Position numbers and translations under genes: made by a program. DNA of 53,241 bases, taken from positions 1 through 53,241 of the forward strand of contig JADMJD010000088.1 in NCBI GenBank assembly GCA_018780805.1, written 5' to 3'. Shown here in pieces: positions 36,738 through 45,128 of this stretch. This DNA is from Rubrivivax sp. Lineage in GTDB: Bacteria > Pseudomonadota > Gammaproteobacteria > Burkholderiales > Burkholderiaceae_C. Within the stretch, counting starts at the first letter, position 1, and each line of letters opens with the position of its first letter. The notes under the pieces were generated by a model, which worked only from the letters and a program-made list of their open reading frames with translations, was not told the origin of the DNA and made no database searches.

Positions 36738-37583
36738 ATGACCGACACCCACCTCACCGCCCCCACCCGCTTCGTCGAATTCGACGGCGACAGATTTGCG
36801 TATCGCCGCTGGGGCAACAGCGCCACGGGTCAGCCGCCGTTGCTGTTTCTTCAGCACTTCCGCGGCGGCATGGACCACTGGGACCCGCTGATAACAGATG
36901 GCCTGGCCGCCGGGCGCGAGGTGATCCTGTACAACGGCCGCGGCGTCGCGTCCTCTTCCGGCAAGCCTCGCACACGCATCGAACACATGGCCGACGACGC
37001 TGCGGGGGTGGTGCGTGCGCTGGGCCTTCGCAAGATCGACCTGCTGGGTTTTTCGCTCGGCGGCTATCAGGCGCAGGACCTGACCCGACGCCACCCGGAT
37101 CTGGTCCGCAAGCTGATGCTGCTGGGTACCGGGCCGCGCGGTGGCAACCCGGATTCCGACCCCGGCGTGCTGGAACGGGCACCCCGGCCGGTTCCCACGG
37201 TGGACGACTTCCTGTTCCTTTTCTTCGGCCGCTCCGAAGCGGCGCAACAGGCCGGGCGCGACTTCTGGCAGCGCCGTCACCAGCGGGTGGACCAGGATCC
37301 GCCGAGTTCACCCGAAGTGATGCAGGCGCAGATCGAGTCGAACATGTACTACCTGCCCAAGCTGGACCCCAAGGATCCGTTCGCTCACCTTCGTGAGATC
37401 AAACAACCGACGTTCATCCTGAACGGCGTGAACGACGTGATGATTCCGACCATCAACTCCTGGTCCATGGCACAGAACATCCCGAATGCGCAACTGTTCG
37501 TCTACCCGGACGCCGGCCATGGCGCGCAGTTTCAGTACCCCACGCGCTTCCTGAAGCACGCGCTCCAGTTTCTCAGCGAGTGA
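36738..37583 (+). CDS. Alpha/beta hydrolase, cytosolic
   Basis: 281-residue hydrolase without a signal peptide. Core motifs are LLFLQHFRGGMDHWDPL, VILYNGRGVASSSG, nucleophile elbow LGFSLGGYQAQDL, the acid in ILNGVNDVMIP and the His of YPDAGHGAQFQYP. It resembles the preceding hydrolase across the whole core (for example NRG/NGRG and SGHG/AGHG), so the pair is an old duplication in which one copy is exported. It starts 14 bases after the first hydrolase and is certainly co-transcribed with it. Confidence 0.88.
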   Translation: MTDTHLTAPTRFVEFDGDRFAYRRWGNSATGQPPLLFLQHFRGGMDHWDPLITDGLAAGREVILYNGRGVASSSGKPRTRIEHMADDAAGVVRALGLRKIDLLGFSLGGYQAQDLTRRHPDLVRKLMLLGTGPRGGNPDSDPGVLERAPRPVPTVDDFLFLFFGRSEAAQQAGRDFWQRRHQRVDQDPPSSPEVMQAQIESNMYYLPKLDPKDPFAHLREIKQPTFILNGVNDVMIPTINSWSMAQNIPNAQLFVYPDAGHGAQFQYPTRFLKHALQFLSE

Positions 37584-37585
37584 CG

Positions 37586-37957
37586 ATGATGCTGAAGTTC
37601 AAGTTGCTGCTCTGGATGATGCCAAAACTGCTGCAGAGGGCCATCAAGACCAAGCCCGCCTGCGCGCAGTACGTGACCGGCAAGACCCTGGAGTTCCAGA
37701 TTCAGACGCTCGACAAGATCGGGCGCCACTTCCGCATCCAGGACGGGACCGTGAAGTCCTTTGCCGGCCTGGCCAAAACGCCGACGTTCACGCTGAGCTT
37801 CAGGAACGCGGACAGGGGCTTCAAGATCCTGTCGGCCAAGGATGGGAAGGAGGCCTTCCTGGCCGCGCTGCACGACGAGGACCTGGTGATCAGCGGCGAC
37901 TTCGTCGAGGTGCTGTGGTTCCAGGGCTTCACGGCCTACCTTCAGCCTGGCAAGTAG
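37586..37957 (+). CDS. SCP2-like (sterol-carrier-fold) small protein
   Basis: 123-residue protein. A hydrophobic N-terminus (MLKFKLLLWMMPKLLQ) is followed by an SCP2-type pattern: strand-rich LEFQIQTLDKIGRHFRIQDGTVKSFAG, then TPTFTLSFRNADRGFKILS, then the closing LVISGDFVEVLWFQGFTAYL. The fold binds lipids or fatty acyl groups in other proteins. No catalytic residues are expected. It directly follows the hydrolase stop; GTG at 37580, overlapping that stop, is an alternative start. It may carry the hydrophobic substrate of this cluster; that is inference. Confidence 0.65.
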   Translation: MMLKFKLLLWMMPKLLQRAIKTKPACAQYVTGKTLEFQIQTLDKIGRHFRIQDGTVKSFAGLAKTPTFTLSFRNADRGFKILSAKDGKEAFLAALHDEDLVISGDFVEVLWFQGFTAYLQPGK

Positions 37958-38063
37958 GCGGTGCAGGTCGTGCGCGTCGGGCCGCTCGCCTGTGCCGCGC
38001 CGTCACCTCCATGTTCCTCCGGAGCCTTTCACATACCTGGCCGCGCCAGTCACAAGGAAGACC

Positions 38064-39065
38064 ATGAAAGCATTCACCCTCGAGCGCTATGGCAAGAAGC
38101 GGCCACTGCAACTGGCCGATGTGCCGACGCCCGAACCGCGCGACGATGAAGTGCTGGTTCAGGTTCACGCCGCCAGCGTCAACCAGCTGGACGCCAAGCT
38201 CCGGGACGGCGAGTTCAAGCTCATCCTGCCCTACCGCCTGCCCACCGTGCTCGGGCACGACGTGGCCGGCGAGATCGTCAAGCTGGGCCGCAGCGTGCGC
38301 CAGTTCAAGGTGGGTGATGCGGTCTATGCCCGCCCGGACGACTTCCGCATCGGCACCTTCGCCGAGTTCGTGCCCGTGAAAGAAACCTCTTTGGCGCTCA
38401 AGCCCAAGGCGTTGACGATGGAGGAAGCCGCGTCCGTGCCGCTGGTGGCCTTGACCGCCTGGCAGGCCCTGGTGGAGAAGGCCCGGCTGAAGAAGGGCCA
38501 AAAGGTTTTCATCCAGGCCGGCTCGGGCGGCGTCGGCACCTTGGCCATCCAGCTGGCCAAACATCTGGGCGCCACCGTCGCCACCACCACCAGCGCCGGC
38601 AATGTGGCACTCGTGAAGAGCCTGGGCGCGGATGTCGTGATCGACTACAAGACGCAGGACTTCGAAGACGTCCTGCGCGACTACGACGTGGTCCTGAACA
38701 GCCAGGACGGCAAGACGCTGGACAAGTCCCTGCGCGTGCTCAAGGCCGGCGGCAAGCTGATCTCCATCTCCGGGCCGCCGGATCCCGCGTTCGGCCAGCA
38801 GATCGCCGCACCCGCGTTCGTGAAGCTGGTGATGCGGCTGCTGAGCGCGGGCACGCGGCGAAAGGCCAGCAGCCGCGGCATCGACTATTCGTTCCTTTTC
38901 ATGAAGGCCAGCGGCAGCCAGCTGCGCGAGATTGCCGGTCTCATCGATGCCGGCGCCATCCGTCCCGTCGTGGACCGGGTGTTCCCTTTCGAGTCGACCA
39001 ACGAGGCCATGGCCTACGTCGAATCAGGTCGTGCCAAGGGCAAGGTCGTCATCAAGCTGCGCTAG
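38064..39065 (+). CDS. NADP-dependent MDR oxidoreductase, quinone-oxidoreductase type
   Basis: 333-residue medium-chain reductase without the structural zinc cysteines. The GroES-like N-domain has EVLVQVHAASVNQLDAKLRDG, LPTVLGHDVAGEIVKLG and QFKVGDAVYAR. The Rossmann part has KVFIQAGSGGVGTLAIQLAKHLGATVATTTS (GSGGVG motif), LGADVVIDYKTQDFED and a C-terminal VESGRAKGKVVIKL. It is close to bacterial zeta-crystallin-like enone or quinone reductases. AAGGAAG lies eight bases before ATG 38064. The remnant at 35457 is a broken relative. Confidence 0.88.
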   Translation: MKAFTLERYGKKRPLQLADVPTPEPRDDEVLVQVHAASVNQLDAKLRDGEFKLILPYRLPTVLGHDVAGEIVKLGRSVRQFKVGDAVYARPDDFRIGTFAEFVPVKETSLALKPKALTMEEAASVPLVALTAWQALVEKARLKKGQKVFIQAGSGGVGTLAIQLAKHLGATVATTTSAGNVALVKSLGADVVIDYKTQDFEDVLRDYDVVLNSQDGKTLDKSLRVLKAGGKLISISGPPDPAFGQQIAAPAFVKLVMRLLSAGTRRKASSRGIDYSFLFMKASGSQLREIAGLIDAGAIRPVVDRVFPFESTNEAMAYVESGRAKGKVVIKLR

Positions 39066-39172
39066 CGGCAGACCCACACGGCCTTTCGATGTCACAAGTC
39101 CAGGCCAGCCCGGCTCGAGGCCCGACCCTGGCCACAAGCTTGCCCGTCTGCAACCCCCTCCAGAAAGAAGCC

Positions 39173-39877
39173 ATGAAGATCAAGGATGCTGTCGTTCTCG
39201 TCACTGGCGCCAACCGTGGCATCGGGCTGGCGTTCGCCCGTGAACTGCTCGCCCGCGGTGCCCGCAAGGTGTACGCCGGCGCACGCGATCCGACGACCGT
39301 CACCGAAGCCGGGGTCCAGGCCCTGCAACTCGACGTCACCAGGCCTGAGCAGGTGGCGGCGGCCGCCGCACGGGCCTCCGACGTGACCCTGGTGATCAAC
39401 AACGCCGGCATTGCCCAGCCCGGGGGGTTCCTCGCTGCCGACAGCGAAGACACAACACGGCGCATCTTCGAGACCAACTTCTTCGGCGTGCTGGGCATGA
39501 GCAAGGCCTTCGCGCCCGTTCTCCGGGTCAACGGCGGCGGCGGCCTGCTGAACGTGCTGTCGGTTGTTTCGTGGGTGAATGGCGGCGAGCTGGCCGCCTA
39601 CTCGGCCAGCAAGTCCGCCGCCTGGTCGCTGACCAACGCGCTGCGCAACGAGCTGGCGGCGCAGAAGACCCAGGTGCTGGCACTGCACATGGCCTATGTC
39701 GACACCGACCTCACACGCGGCTTCGAGGTGCCGAAGGCCAGCCCGGAGCAGATCGTGCAGCGCGCGCTCAACGGGCTGGAAGCCGGCCTGGACGAGGTGC
39801 TCGCCGATGAGATCACGCAGCAGGTCAAGGCCGGCATGACGGCGGCAAGGCCCGGCTACCTGACACCAGCCGCCTGA
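39173..39877 (+). CDS. Short-chain dehydrogenase/reductase
   Basis: 234-residue classical SDR. Cofactor motif VTGANRGIGLAFARELL lies at residues 9-25, VINNAGIAQPGG carries NNAG, and the catalytic Ser lies in LSVVSWVNGGELAAYSASKSAAW with the YxxxK pair. The protein is cytosolic. It is a short form, with the C-terminus ending soon after ADEITQQVKAGM. ATG 39173 has a purine-rich AGAAAGAAG upstream. It lies between the quinone-reductase-like gene and the broken OYE gene in the same direction, so it belongs to the same transcript. The substrate is unknown. Confidence 0.88.
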   Translation: MKIKDAVVLVTGANRGIGLAFARELLARGARKVYAGARDPTTVTEAGVQALQLDVTRPEQVAAAAARASDVTLVINNAGIAQPGGFLAADSEDTTRRIFETNFFGVLGMSKAFAPVLRVNGGGGLLNVLSVVSWVNGGELAAYSASKSAAWSLTNALRNELAAQKTQVLALHMAYVDTDLTRGFEVPKASPEQIVQRALNGLEAGLDEVLADEITQQVKAGMTAARPGYLTPAA

Positions 39878-39953
39878 GAGCGGCGGCCAGCCCACCCAGC
39901 CGCCCCCAGCAGACGCCAAGCCTGCGACACCCTTCAACCAACCCGAGAACACC

Positions 39954-41030
39954 ATGCTCTTCGAACCGCTCGTCACCCCGACACTTGAACTCGCCAACCG
40001 CGCGGTCATGGCGCCGATGACCCGCAGCCGCGCCGTTGAGGCGAATGCCGCCAACACGCTGATGGCCGAGTACTACGGCCAGCGTGCGTCAGCCGGTCTG
40101 ATCATCACCGAGGGCACCTCGCCGTAACCGAATGGCCTGGGCTACGCACGCATTCCGGGGCTCTTCAACGAGGCCCAGGTCCGCAGCTGGAAAGCCGTGA
40201 CCGAGGCGGTCCACACCCAGGGCGGCAAGATCTTCGTGCAGTTGATGCACACCGGCCGTGTCACGCATGTGGCGAACCTGCCCGCTGGCGCGGAGACGGT
40301 CGGGCCTGGCCCCACCGCCTGCCCCGGCGAGATGTACACCGACGCCCAAGGCATGCAGCCGCACAGCACACCGCGGGCCATGGGTGCGCCGGACATCGCC
40401 CAATCGGTGCAGGAGTACGCCAACGCCGCGCGCCTGGCCATTGAAGCCGGCTTCGACGGCGTGGAGTTGCACGCCGCAAATGGCTACCTCATCGAGCAGT
40501 TCCTCAACGCCAACGTGAACCAGCGCACCGACGCACATGGCGGCAGCATCGCGGGCCGCAACCGCTTTGCACTCGAGGTCGCCCGCGCCACGGCAGCAGC
40601 GGTCGGAGCCCAGCGCGTGGGGATCCGGCTGTCGCCCTACGGCGTGTTCAACAGCACCGGCGCCTTCCCGGACGTCGACGCGCAATACCTCGCACTGACC
40701 GAGGACCTCTCGACCCTGGGCCTGCTGTACGTCCACCTGCTGGACCACTCGGCCATGGGCGCGCCTGCCGTGCCCGCCGAACTCAAGCGAAGCCTGCGTG
40801 CTGCGTTCAAGGGCCTGTTCATTCTGGCCGGCGGCTTCGACCGTGCCAGCGCGGAAAGTGCCCTCCAGGCCGGCGAGGCAGACCTCATCGCCTTCGCGCG
40901 CCCCTTCCTGGCCAACCCCGACCTGGTGGCGCGCATGCGGGCCGACGCCCCCTTGAACGCCGTCGACATGGCGACGTTCTACACACCGGGTCCGAAGGGC
41001 TACACGGACTACCCGGTCCTCGCGACCTGA
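39954..41030 (+). pseudogene. Old yellow enzyme (NADH:flavin oxidoreductase) interrupted by one in-frame TAA
   Basis: The frame from ATG 39954 encodes a full OYE: LFEPLVTPTLELANRAVMAPMTRSRAV, then LIITEGTSP, then TAA at 40125-40127 (codon 58), then PNGLGYARIPGLFNEAQVRSW without a frame change. In relatives this stretch reads TSPSPNGLGYARIPG, so a Ser codon (TCA to TAA, one base) is lost. Downstream features are intact: LMHTGRVTH, VELHAANGYLIEQFLN with the flavin-site His and Asn, and LAGGFD and IAFARPFLANPDL. Total length without the stop is normal (358). An internal GTG at 40197 could restart a fragment, but it would lack the first strands of the barrel. Confidence 0.85.
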
Positions 41031-41083
41031 AACCACTTCCGCGCAGGCAGACCATCAGGGGCACGAGACAGGCGCCCAAAGTC

Positions 41084-41489
41084 ACCTGGGCCCAGGTCCC
41101 CACCCAAACCATCTGCGTCGGCGGCCTGCAGGTCGCCTGCCGGGAGCCGACGGATTCAACGGGCGACATGGCTTGGACATGTTGCGCGGTTTGCTGACCG
41201 TCCAGGACCCGAGGCAGGTCCTGTTCTTCACCAGGGCACCTGCCGGAATCCGCGCCGGCAAGGAGTTCCTGCAGTGCCTTGCATGGCGCACCGCGGACCG
41301 TGACAAGTAGATCACCGTGACGGCATTGCAAGCCCGTCGAAGACGCTGCAATGTTGGGGCAAAAAAGCGCCCGCGGATCTGTAGAAGGTGCTGCAGCCGG
41401 TACTCGGCGCCGTGTTTCAGTTCCATGTCGACTTCGTCGCCAAGTCGCTCGATCTCCTGTCGCGCCCAGCGACCCTCACGGCCCGCTGA
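41084..41489 (+). pseudogene. Decayed alpha/beta hydrolase, homologue of the gene at 35683
   Basis: Three islands of similarity in changing frames. At about 41087-41140, WAQVPTQTICVGGLQVACRE matches WADVPTQTLAAGGVTFAYRE of the 35683 protein. At 41173-41310, LDMLRGLLTVQDPRQVLFF and TRAPAGIRAG match YDILRGLFTGQDAKQFLFF and TRTPGGIEAG, ending in TAG, with ITVTAL continuing beyond. At 41361-41489, KKAPADL-stop-KVLQPVL runs directly into GAVFQFHVDFVAKSLDLLSR, matching KKPADLSVVKHPVL and GAIFQFHADFVPKALEFLAR. The nucleophile region and the acid loop are deleted. The gene is dead. Confidence 0.8.
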
Positions 41490-41552
41490 TGGTGCGGAGC
41501 ACGTCCCCCGACTCGATGACGATTTTTCCTTGCGCCAGCGAAGCAAAGCCCC

Positions 41553-42950
41553 TCAGCGGGTTGCCGGCAGCCCCTCGGAACCCCAACGGGCGACACGGAC
41601 GGCCACCGCTGCGGCCAGGCCGAACACGGCCATGCCGATCGCCACCAGCGCAAAAACCGTCCAAGGCTCGCTCGATTCCTGCAGCAGCACCCAGCCACCG
41701 ATGGCCACGACCCCCAGGCGCAAGGTGCCGGCCAGCACCAGGCCACCCACCTTGCCCGCGCCCAGCGCCGAGAAGTACAGGCTCAGGCCCAGCCCGAACA
41801 AACCGTAGACCGGCCCGGCCCAGACGAAGTACAGCGCGGCCAATGCTTGAACGGCCGGGTCGCGCGTGAACAGGTCCACCCACAGCCCCGGTGCCAGCGC
41901 CACGACCACACCCAGCAGGCCCAGCGTGGCCGTGGCCAGCATCGCCGCGATCCACGCGACACGTTTGGCCCGCGCCACCAGGCCAGCGCCGATGGCCATG
42001 CCCACCAGCGGCACGGACGCCACGCCAATGGCAAAGCTGATGGGAATGAGCAGGAATTCAAGCCGCGCGCCGATGCCGTAGCCAGCCAGTGCCGTGGGCC
42101 CAAACTGTGCCACCAGCCGCGTGAGGATCAGCACCGTCAGCACCGTCTGCAGAGGCGATATGCAGGCCAGCGCGCCCACCTTCAGGATGTCGGCGAGCAA
42201 GCCGCGTTGCAGCGGCGTGGCGCGAACCGCCAGGCTGAGCTTGGCGCGGCCGCTTTGCAGGTACCAGAACAGAAAGCCGGCGCCCGCGCTGAAGGCGATG
42301 ACCTGCCCCGCGGCCACGCCGGCCATGCCCAGCCGCGGCAAGGGCCCCCAGCCCAGGCCCAGCGCGCCACCGATGAGCACCTGGGCCAGTGACACCAGCA
42401 AAAAGGTCGCCGACGGCACCAGCATGTTGCCGGCGCCCCGCAGCACCGAGGCCAAGGTGTTCATCAACCACACACCGAGCGAGCCGCAGAACGCCACCTT
42501 CGAGTACGCAATGGCCTGCGCCAGCGCCTCGCCGCGCCCGCCCAGGCCGGCATAGATCGCTGGCCCCCACACCAGCATCAGCAGGCCATTCAAGCCGCCA
42601 GCGGCCAGCCCGATCCACAGCGCATGCACGGCCAGGGCGTTGGCACGCTCGGGCGCACCGGCCCCCAGCGCACGGCTGATCGCGGATGCCACGCCACCGC
42701 CCATCGCACCGCCAGACAACATCATCTGCAGCATGACCATCGGGAACACCAGGGCCATGCCGGCCAGCGATGGCACGCCGAAACTGCCGACGTAGGCCGT
42801 CTCGGCCACGGTGGCCAGCGCGGTGGCCAGCATCGCCACCATGTTGGGCAACGCAAAGCGCAGCAGGGCCGGCAGGATGGGTGCCGTCAGCAGCAATGGC
42901 GTCACGGATTGGCCTGGCATTGGCGCCGGGGGGGCCGCCGTGGTCGTCAT
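41553..42950 (-). CDS. MATE-family multidrug efflux transporter
   Basis: 465-residue inner-membrane antiporter with about twelve hydrophobic helices. The MATE opening is ILPALLRFALPNMVAMLATALATVAETAYVG, followed by GGGVASAISRALGAGAPERANALA. The mid-protein repeat is GVAAGQVIAFSAGAGFLFWYL, and the second half has LEFLLIPISFAIGVASVPLVGMAIGAG. Such pumps export cationic or amphipathic compounds using sodium or proton gradients. It begins 49 bases after the second TetR and in the same direction, so the repressor and pump form one transcript that probably answers to the repressor's ligand. Confidence 0.92.
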   Translation of the reverse strand: MTTTAAPPAPMPGQSVTPLLLTAPILPALLRFALPNMVAMLATALATVAETAYVGSFGVPSLAGMALVFPMVMLQMMLSGGAMGGGVASAISRALGAGAPERANALAVHALWIGLAAGGLNGLLMLVWGPAIYAGLGGRGEALAQAIAYSKVAFCGSLGVWLMNTLASVLRGAGNMLVPSATFLLVSLAQVLIGGALGLGWGPLPRLGMAGVAAGQVIAFSAGAGFLFWYLQSGRAKLSLAVRATPLQRGLLADILKVGALACISPLQTVLTVLILTRLVAQFGPTALAGYGIGARLEFLLIPISFAIGVASVPLVGMAIGAGLVARAKRVAWIAAMLATATLGLLGVVVALAPGLWVDLFTRDPAVQALAALYFVWAGPVYGLFGLGLSLYFSALGAGKVGGLVLAGTLRLGVVAIGGWVLLQESSEPWTVFALVAIGMAVFGLAAAVAVRVARWGSEGLPATR

Positions 42951-42999
42951 GCGCCGTCCGCCTGCAGCTGCACGCGCTGTGGACTGTGTTGGTGCGTCA

Positions 43000-43578
43000 T
43001 CAGGCCGGGGCGTTGTGGTTCAGTGCCAGCAGGCGGTCGCGCACAGACTTCAGCAGCGCGTCGGACTTCTTCGGGTCGGTCTGCACCCGTGCCAGCAGCA
43101 CGGCACCAACCATGGCGCTCACCGCCAGCATGGCGTCGCCCTCGTCATGGCGATCCATCGCAGTCGCCAGCTGCGCGACAAAGTCGTCGAGGTGCACCGA
43201 CATGACGGCACGTGAGGCTGGGTCGGCGCGCGACACGTCGGACGCCAGCGCCACGATGGCACAGCCGCTGGTGCGTGAATCCCGGTGCGCGCGGCTGACG
43301 TAGCCCTTCACGCGGGTCTCGTAGCTGCGCGGCGCATCACCGGGTTTCATGCCGGCGTTGGCGGTCCTGGCGCCTTCGACCAGCGCCCGCTCCAGTGCCT
43401 GTGCCAGCAGCTCGGACCGCGATCCGAAGTGGTTGTAGAAGCCGCCGTGCGTCATGTCCACACTGCGCATCAGCTTGCCGACGCTGACCGATTCCAGGCC
43501 CGTGTCGCGCACAGCATCGGCCGCCTGGCGCAGGATGCGCTCGCGGCTTTGCGCCTTGTCTGCTTGCGAATGTCCCAT
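43000..43578 (-). CDS. TetR-family repressor (second copy)
   Basis: 192-residue repressor. HTH: ILRQAADAVRDTGLESVSVGKLMRSVDMTHGGFYNHFGSRSELLAQA. The ligand domain has KGYVSRAHRDSRTSGCAIVALASDVSRAD, the same (Y)xSRxHRDxRxxGCxxxAL block as the TetR at 34699. ATG 43578 is preferred because the longer frame runs through the divergent promoter. The protein probably controls its own gene, the MATE pump behind it and the divergent SDR operon through the operator at 43609-43621. Confidence 0.92.
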   Translation of the reverse strand: MGHSQADKAQSRERILRQAADAVRDTGLESVSVGKLMRSVDMTHGGFYNHFGSRSELLAQALERALVEGARTANAGMKPGDAPRSYETRVKGYVSRAHRDSRTSGCAIVALASDVSRADPASRAVMSVHLDDFVAQLATAMDRHDEGDAMLAVSAMVGAVLLARVQTDPKKSDALLKSVRDRLLALNHNAPA

Positions 43579-43594
43579 GGTGGTTTTCCGCGTG

Positions 43595-43628
43595 TTGACC
43601 TTCTGAATTATGGTCATCATACTGGAGC
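43595..43628. promoter_or_regulatory. Divergent promoter/operator region of TetR copy 2
   Basis: Plus strand: TTGACC at 43595-43600, 17 bases, CATACT at 43618-43623. A perfect 13-base inverted repeat TATG-GTCAT-CATA lies at 43609-43621 over the spacer and -10. Minus strand: CATAAT (43612-43607) is a good -10. TCATCATACTGGAGC at 43614-43628 is 12/15 identical to 35400-35414, at the same distance (19 bases) from the -35 hexamer. Confidence 0.65.
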
Positions 43629-43709
43629 ATGACGGTCGTCCTTCTGAAAGTGAGCGACTGTTACCCCCATCGCCGGCGTCGACGTGCCGAAACCGTGAGC
43701 GACCGAACC

Positions 43710-44438
43710 ATGTCCGACCGAAGAGCCATCCTCGTCATCGGTGCCGGCGACGCCACCGGTGGTGCCATCGCCCGCCGCTTCGCCCGCGAGGGTTACATCG
43801 CCTGCGTCACCCGGCGCACGGCCGACAAACTGCAGCCACTGGTCGAGCAGATCCGCGCCGACGGCGGCGAGGCTCATGCGTTTGGCAGCGACGCCCGCAA
43901 AGAGGACGCGATGGTCTCGCTGGTCGAGACCATCGAGCGCGACATCGCACCCATCGACGTGGCGGTGTTCAACATCGGTGCCAACGTGCGCTTCGGCATC
44001 ACCGAGACGACGGCACGCGTCTACCAGAAGGTGTGGGAGATGGCCTGCTTCAGCGGCTTCCTGATGGGGCGCGAGACCGCCAGGGTGATGTTGCCGCGCG
44101 GGCGTGGCACCATCATCTTCACCGGCGCCACCGCCAGTGTGCGCGGGCGCGAGGGCTTCGCGGCCTTCGCAGGCGCCAAGCATGCGCTGCGCGCACTGGC
44201 CCAGAGCATGGCGCGCGAGCTGTGGCCGAAGAACATCCACGTCGCCCACACCATCATCGACGGCGCGATTGACACCGACTGGATCCGCAGCAATTTTCCC
44301 GAACGCTACGCGTTGAAGGACCAGCAGGGCATCCTCCGCCCAGACAGCATCGCAGACGCCTACTGGCAGATCCACCAGCAGCCACGCGACGCCTGGTCGC
44401 ACGAAACCGAGCTTCGACCGTGGATGGAAAACTGGTGA
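43710..44438 (+). CDS. SDR-family protein lacking the catalytic Tyr
   Basis: 242-residue Rossmann protein. The cofactor motif is atypical but present: VIGAGDATGGAIARRFAREG at residues 9-28. VAVFNIGANV replaces NNAG, and a Ser-containing TGATASVRGREGF follows. Where classical SDRs have YxxxK, it has FAGAK in FAAFAGAKHALRALAQSMAREL, so the Tyr is Phe while the Lys stays. To my recollection this FxxxK form is shared by a subfamily with HVAHTIIDGAIDT. It may bind NAD(P) without classical alcohol dehydrogenase activity. ATG 43710 is used; GTG 43695 is possible. First gene of the operon facing TetR copy 2. Confidence 0.85.
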   Translation: MSDRRAILVIGAGDATGGAIARRFAREGYIACVTRRTADKLQPLVEQIRADGGEAHAFGSDARKEDAMVSLVETIERDIAPIDVAVFNIGANVRFGITETTARVYQKVWEMACFSGFLMGRETARVMLPRGRGTIIFTGATASVRGREGFAAFAGAKHALRALAQSMARELWPKNIHVAHTIIDGAIDTDWIRSNFPERYALKDQQGILRPDSIADAYWQIHQQPRDAWSHETELRPWMENW

Positions 44439-44510
44439 GCCGCGCCGGCCTGCCCTCGCAGTGCACCCTGACCCCGCCCTTCCCACCACCACCCTGACCG
44501 GAGCACCCTG

Positions 44511-45128
44511 ATGCAGCCCGCCACTGTCCAGTTCCTGTTCGACTTCGGCAGCCCCAACACCTATCTCTGCCACAAGGTGATACCGGGCATCGAGGCGCGC
44601 ACCGGCGCGGTGTTCGAGTACGTGCCGATCCTGTTGGGCGGGCTGTTCAAGCTGGCCAACAACCGGGCGCCCATGGAAGCCTTCGCCGATATCCCCAACA
44701 AGCTGGCCTACGAGAGGCTGGAGCTGACGCGCTTCGTTGCCCGGCACGGCTTGTCAAAGTACCGCTTCAACCCGCACTTTCCGATCAACACGCTGAAGAT
44801 CATGCGCGGCGCCTGTGCTGCGCAGAAGCTGGGTTGCCTGCCAGCCTACCTGGACGTGGTGTACGCAGCGATGTGGGAGGACGGCCTGAACATGGACGAC
44901 ATTCCCACCGTCACTGCCACGCTTGAAGCCGGCGGACTGGACAGCCGGGCCATTCTCGCCATGTCGCAGGACCCGGAGGTCAAGACCATGTTGATGGCCA
45001 ACACCCAACGGGCGCACGACCACGGCGCCTTCGGCTCGCCCAGCTTCCTGGTCGGCCGCGAGCTGTGGTTCGGCAAAGACCGGCTGCGCGATGTGGAAGA
45101 GGCCATCCTGGCCGGGGCGGCAGCATGA
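44511..45128 (+). CDS. 2-hydroxychromene-2-carboxylate isomerase/DsbA-like protein
   Basis: 205-residue thioredoxin-fold protein of the kappa-GST/HCCA isomerase family. It opens VQFLFDFGSPNTYLCHKVIPGIE, where the Ser of the GSPN segment takes the place of the active-site CxxC of DsbA. VPILLGGLFKLANNRAPM and FPINTLKIMRGACAAQKLG follow, with the closing AFGSPSFLVGRELWFGKDRL holding the cis-Pro loop. The family isomerises ring-cleavage products of naphthalene-type compounds using glutathione, but many members have unknown substrates. GGAG lies nine bases before ATG 44511. The stop overlaps the molybdopterin oxidoreductase ATG by four bases. Confidence 0.88.
   Translation: MQPATVQFLFDFGSPNTYLCHKVIPGIEARTGAVFEYVPILLGGLFKLANNRAPMEAFADIPNKLAYERLELTRFVARHGLSKYRFNPHFPINTLKIMRGACAAQKLGCLPAYLDVVYAAMWEDGLNMDDIPTVTATLEAGGLDSRAILAMSQDPEVKTMLMANTQRAHDHGAFGSPSFLVGRELWFGKDRLRDVEEAILAGAAA

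Noticed and set aside
40197..41030. The 3' part of the OYE gene as an independent 277-residue protein from GTG 40197
   Set aside because: It would lack the first barrel strands and flavin-contact residues, has no ribosome site, and the upstream part continues in the same frame. A single nonsense change explains the data better.
43597..43620. Longer N-terminus of TetR copy 2 (start at 43620)
   Set aside because: It would translate through the divergent promoter and operator. The ATG at 43578 gives a normal TetR N-terminus.
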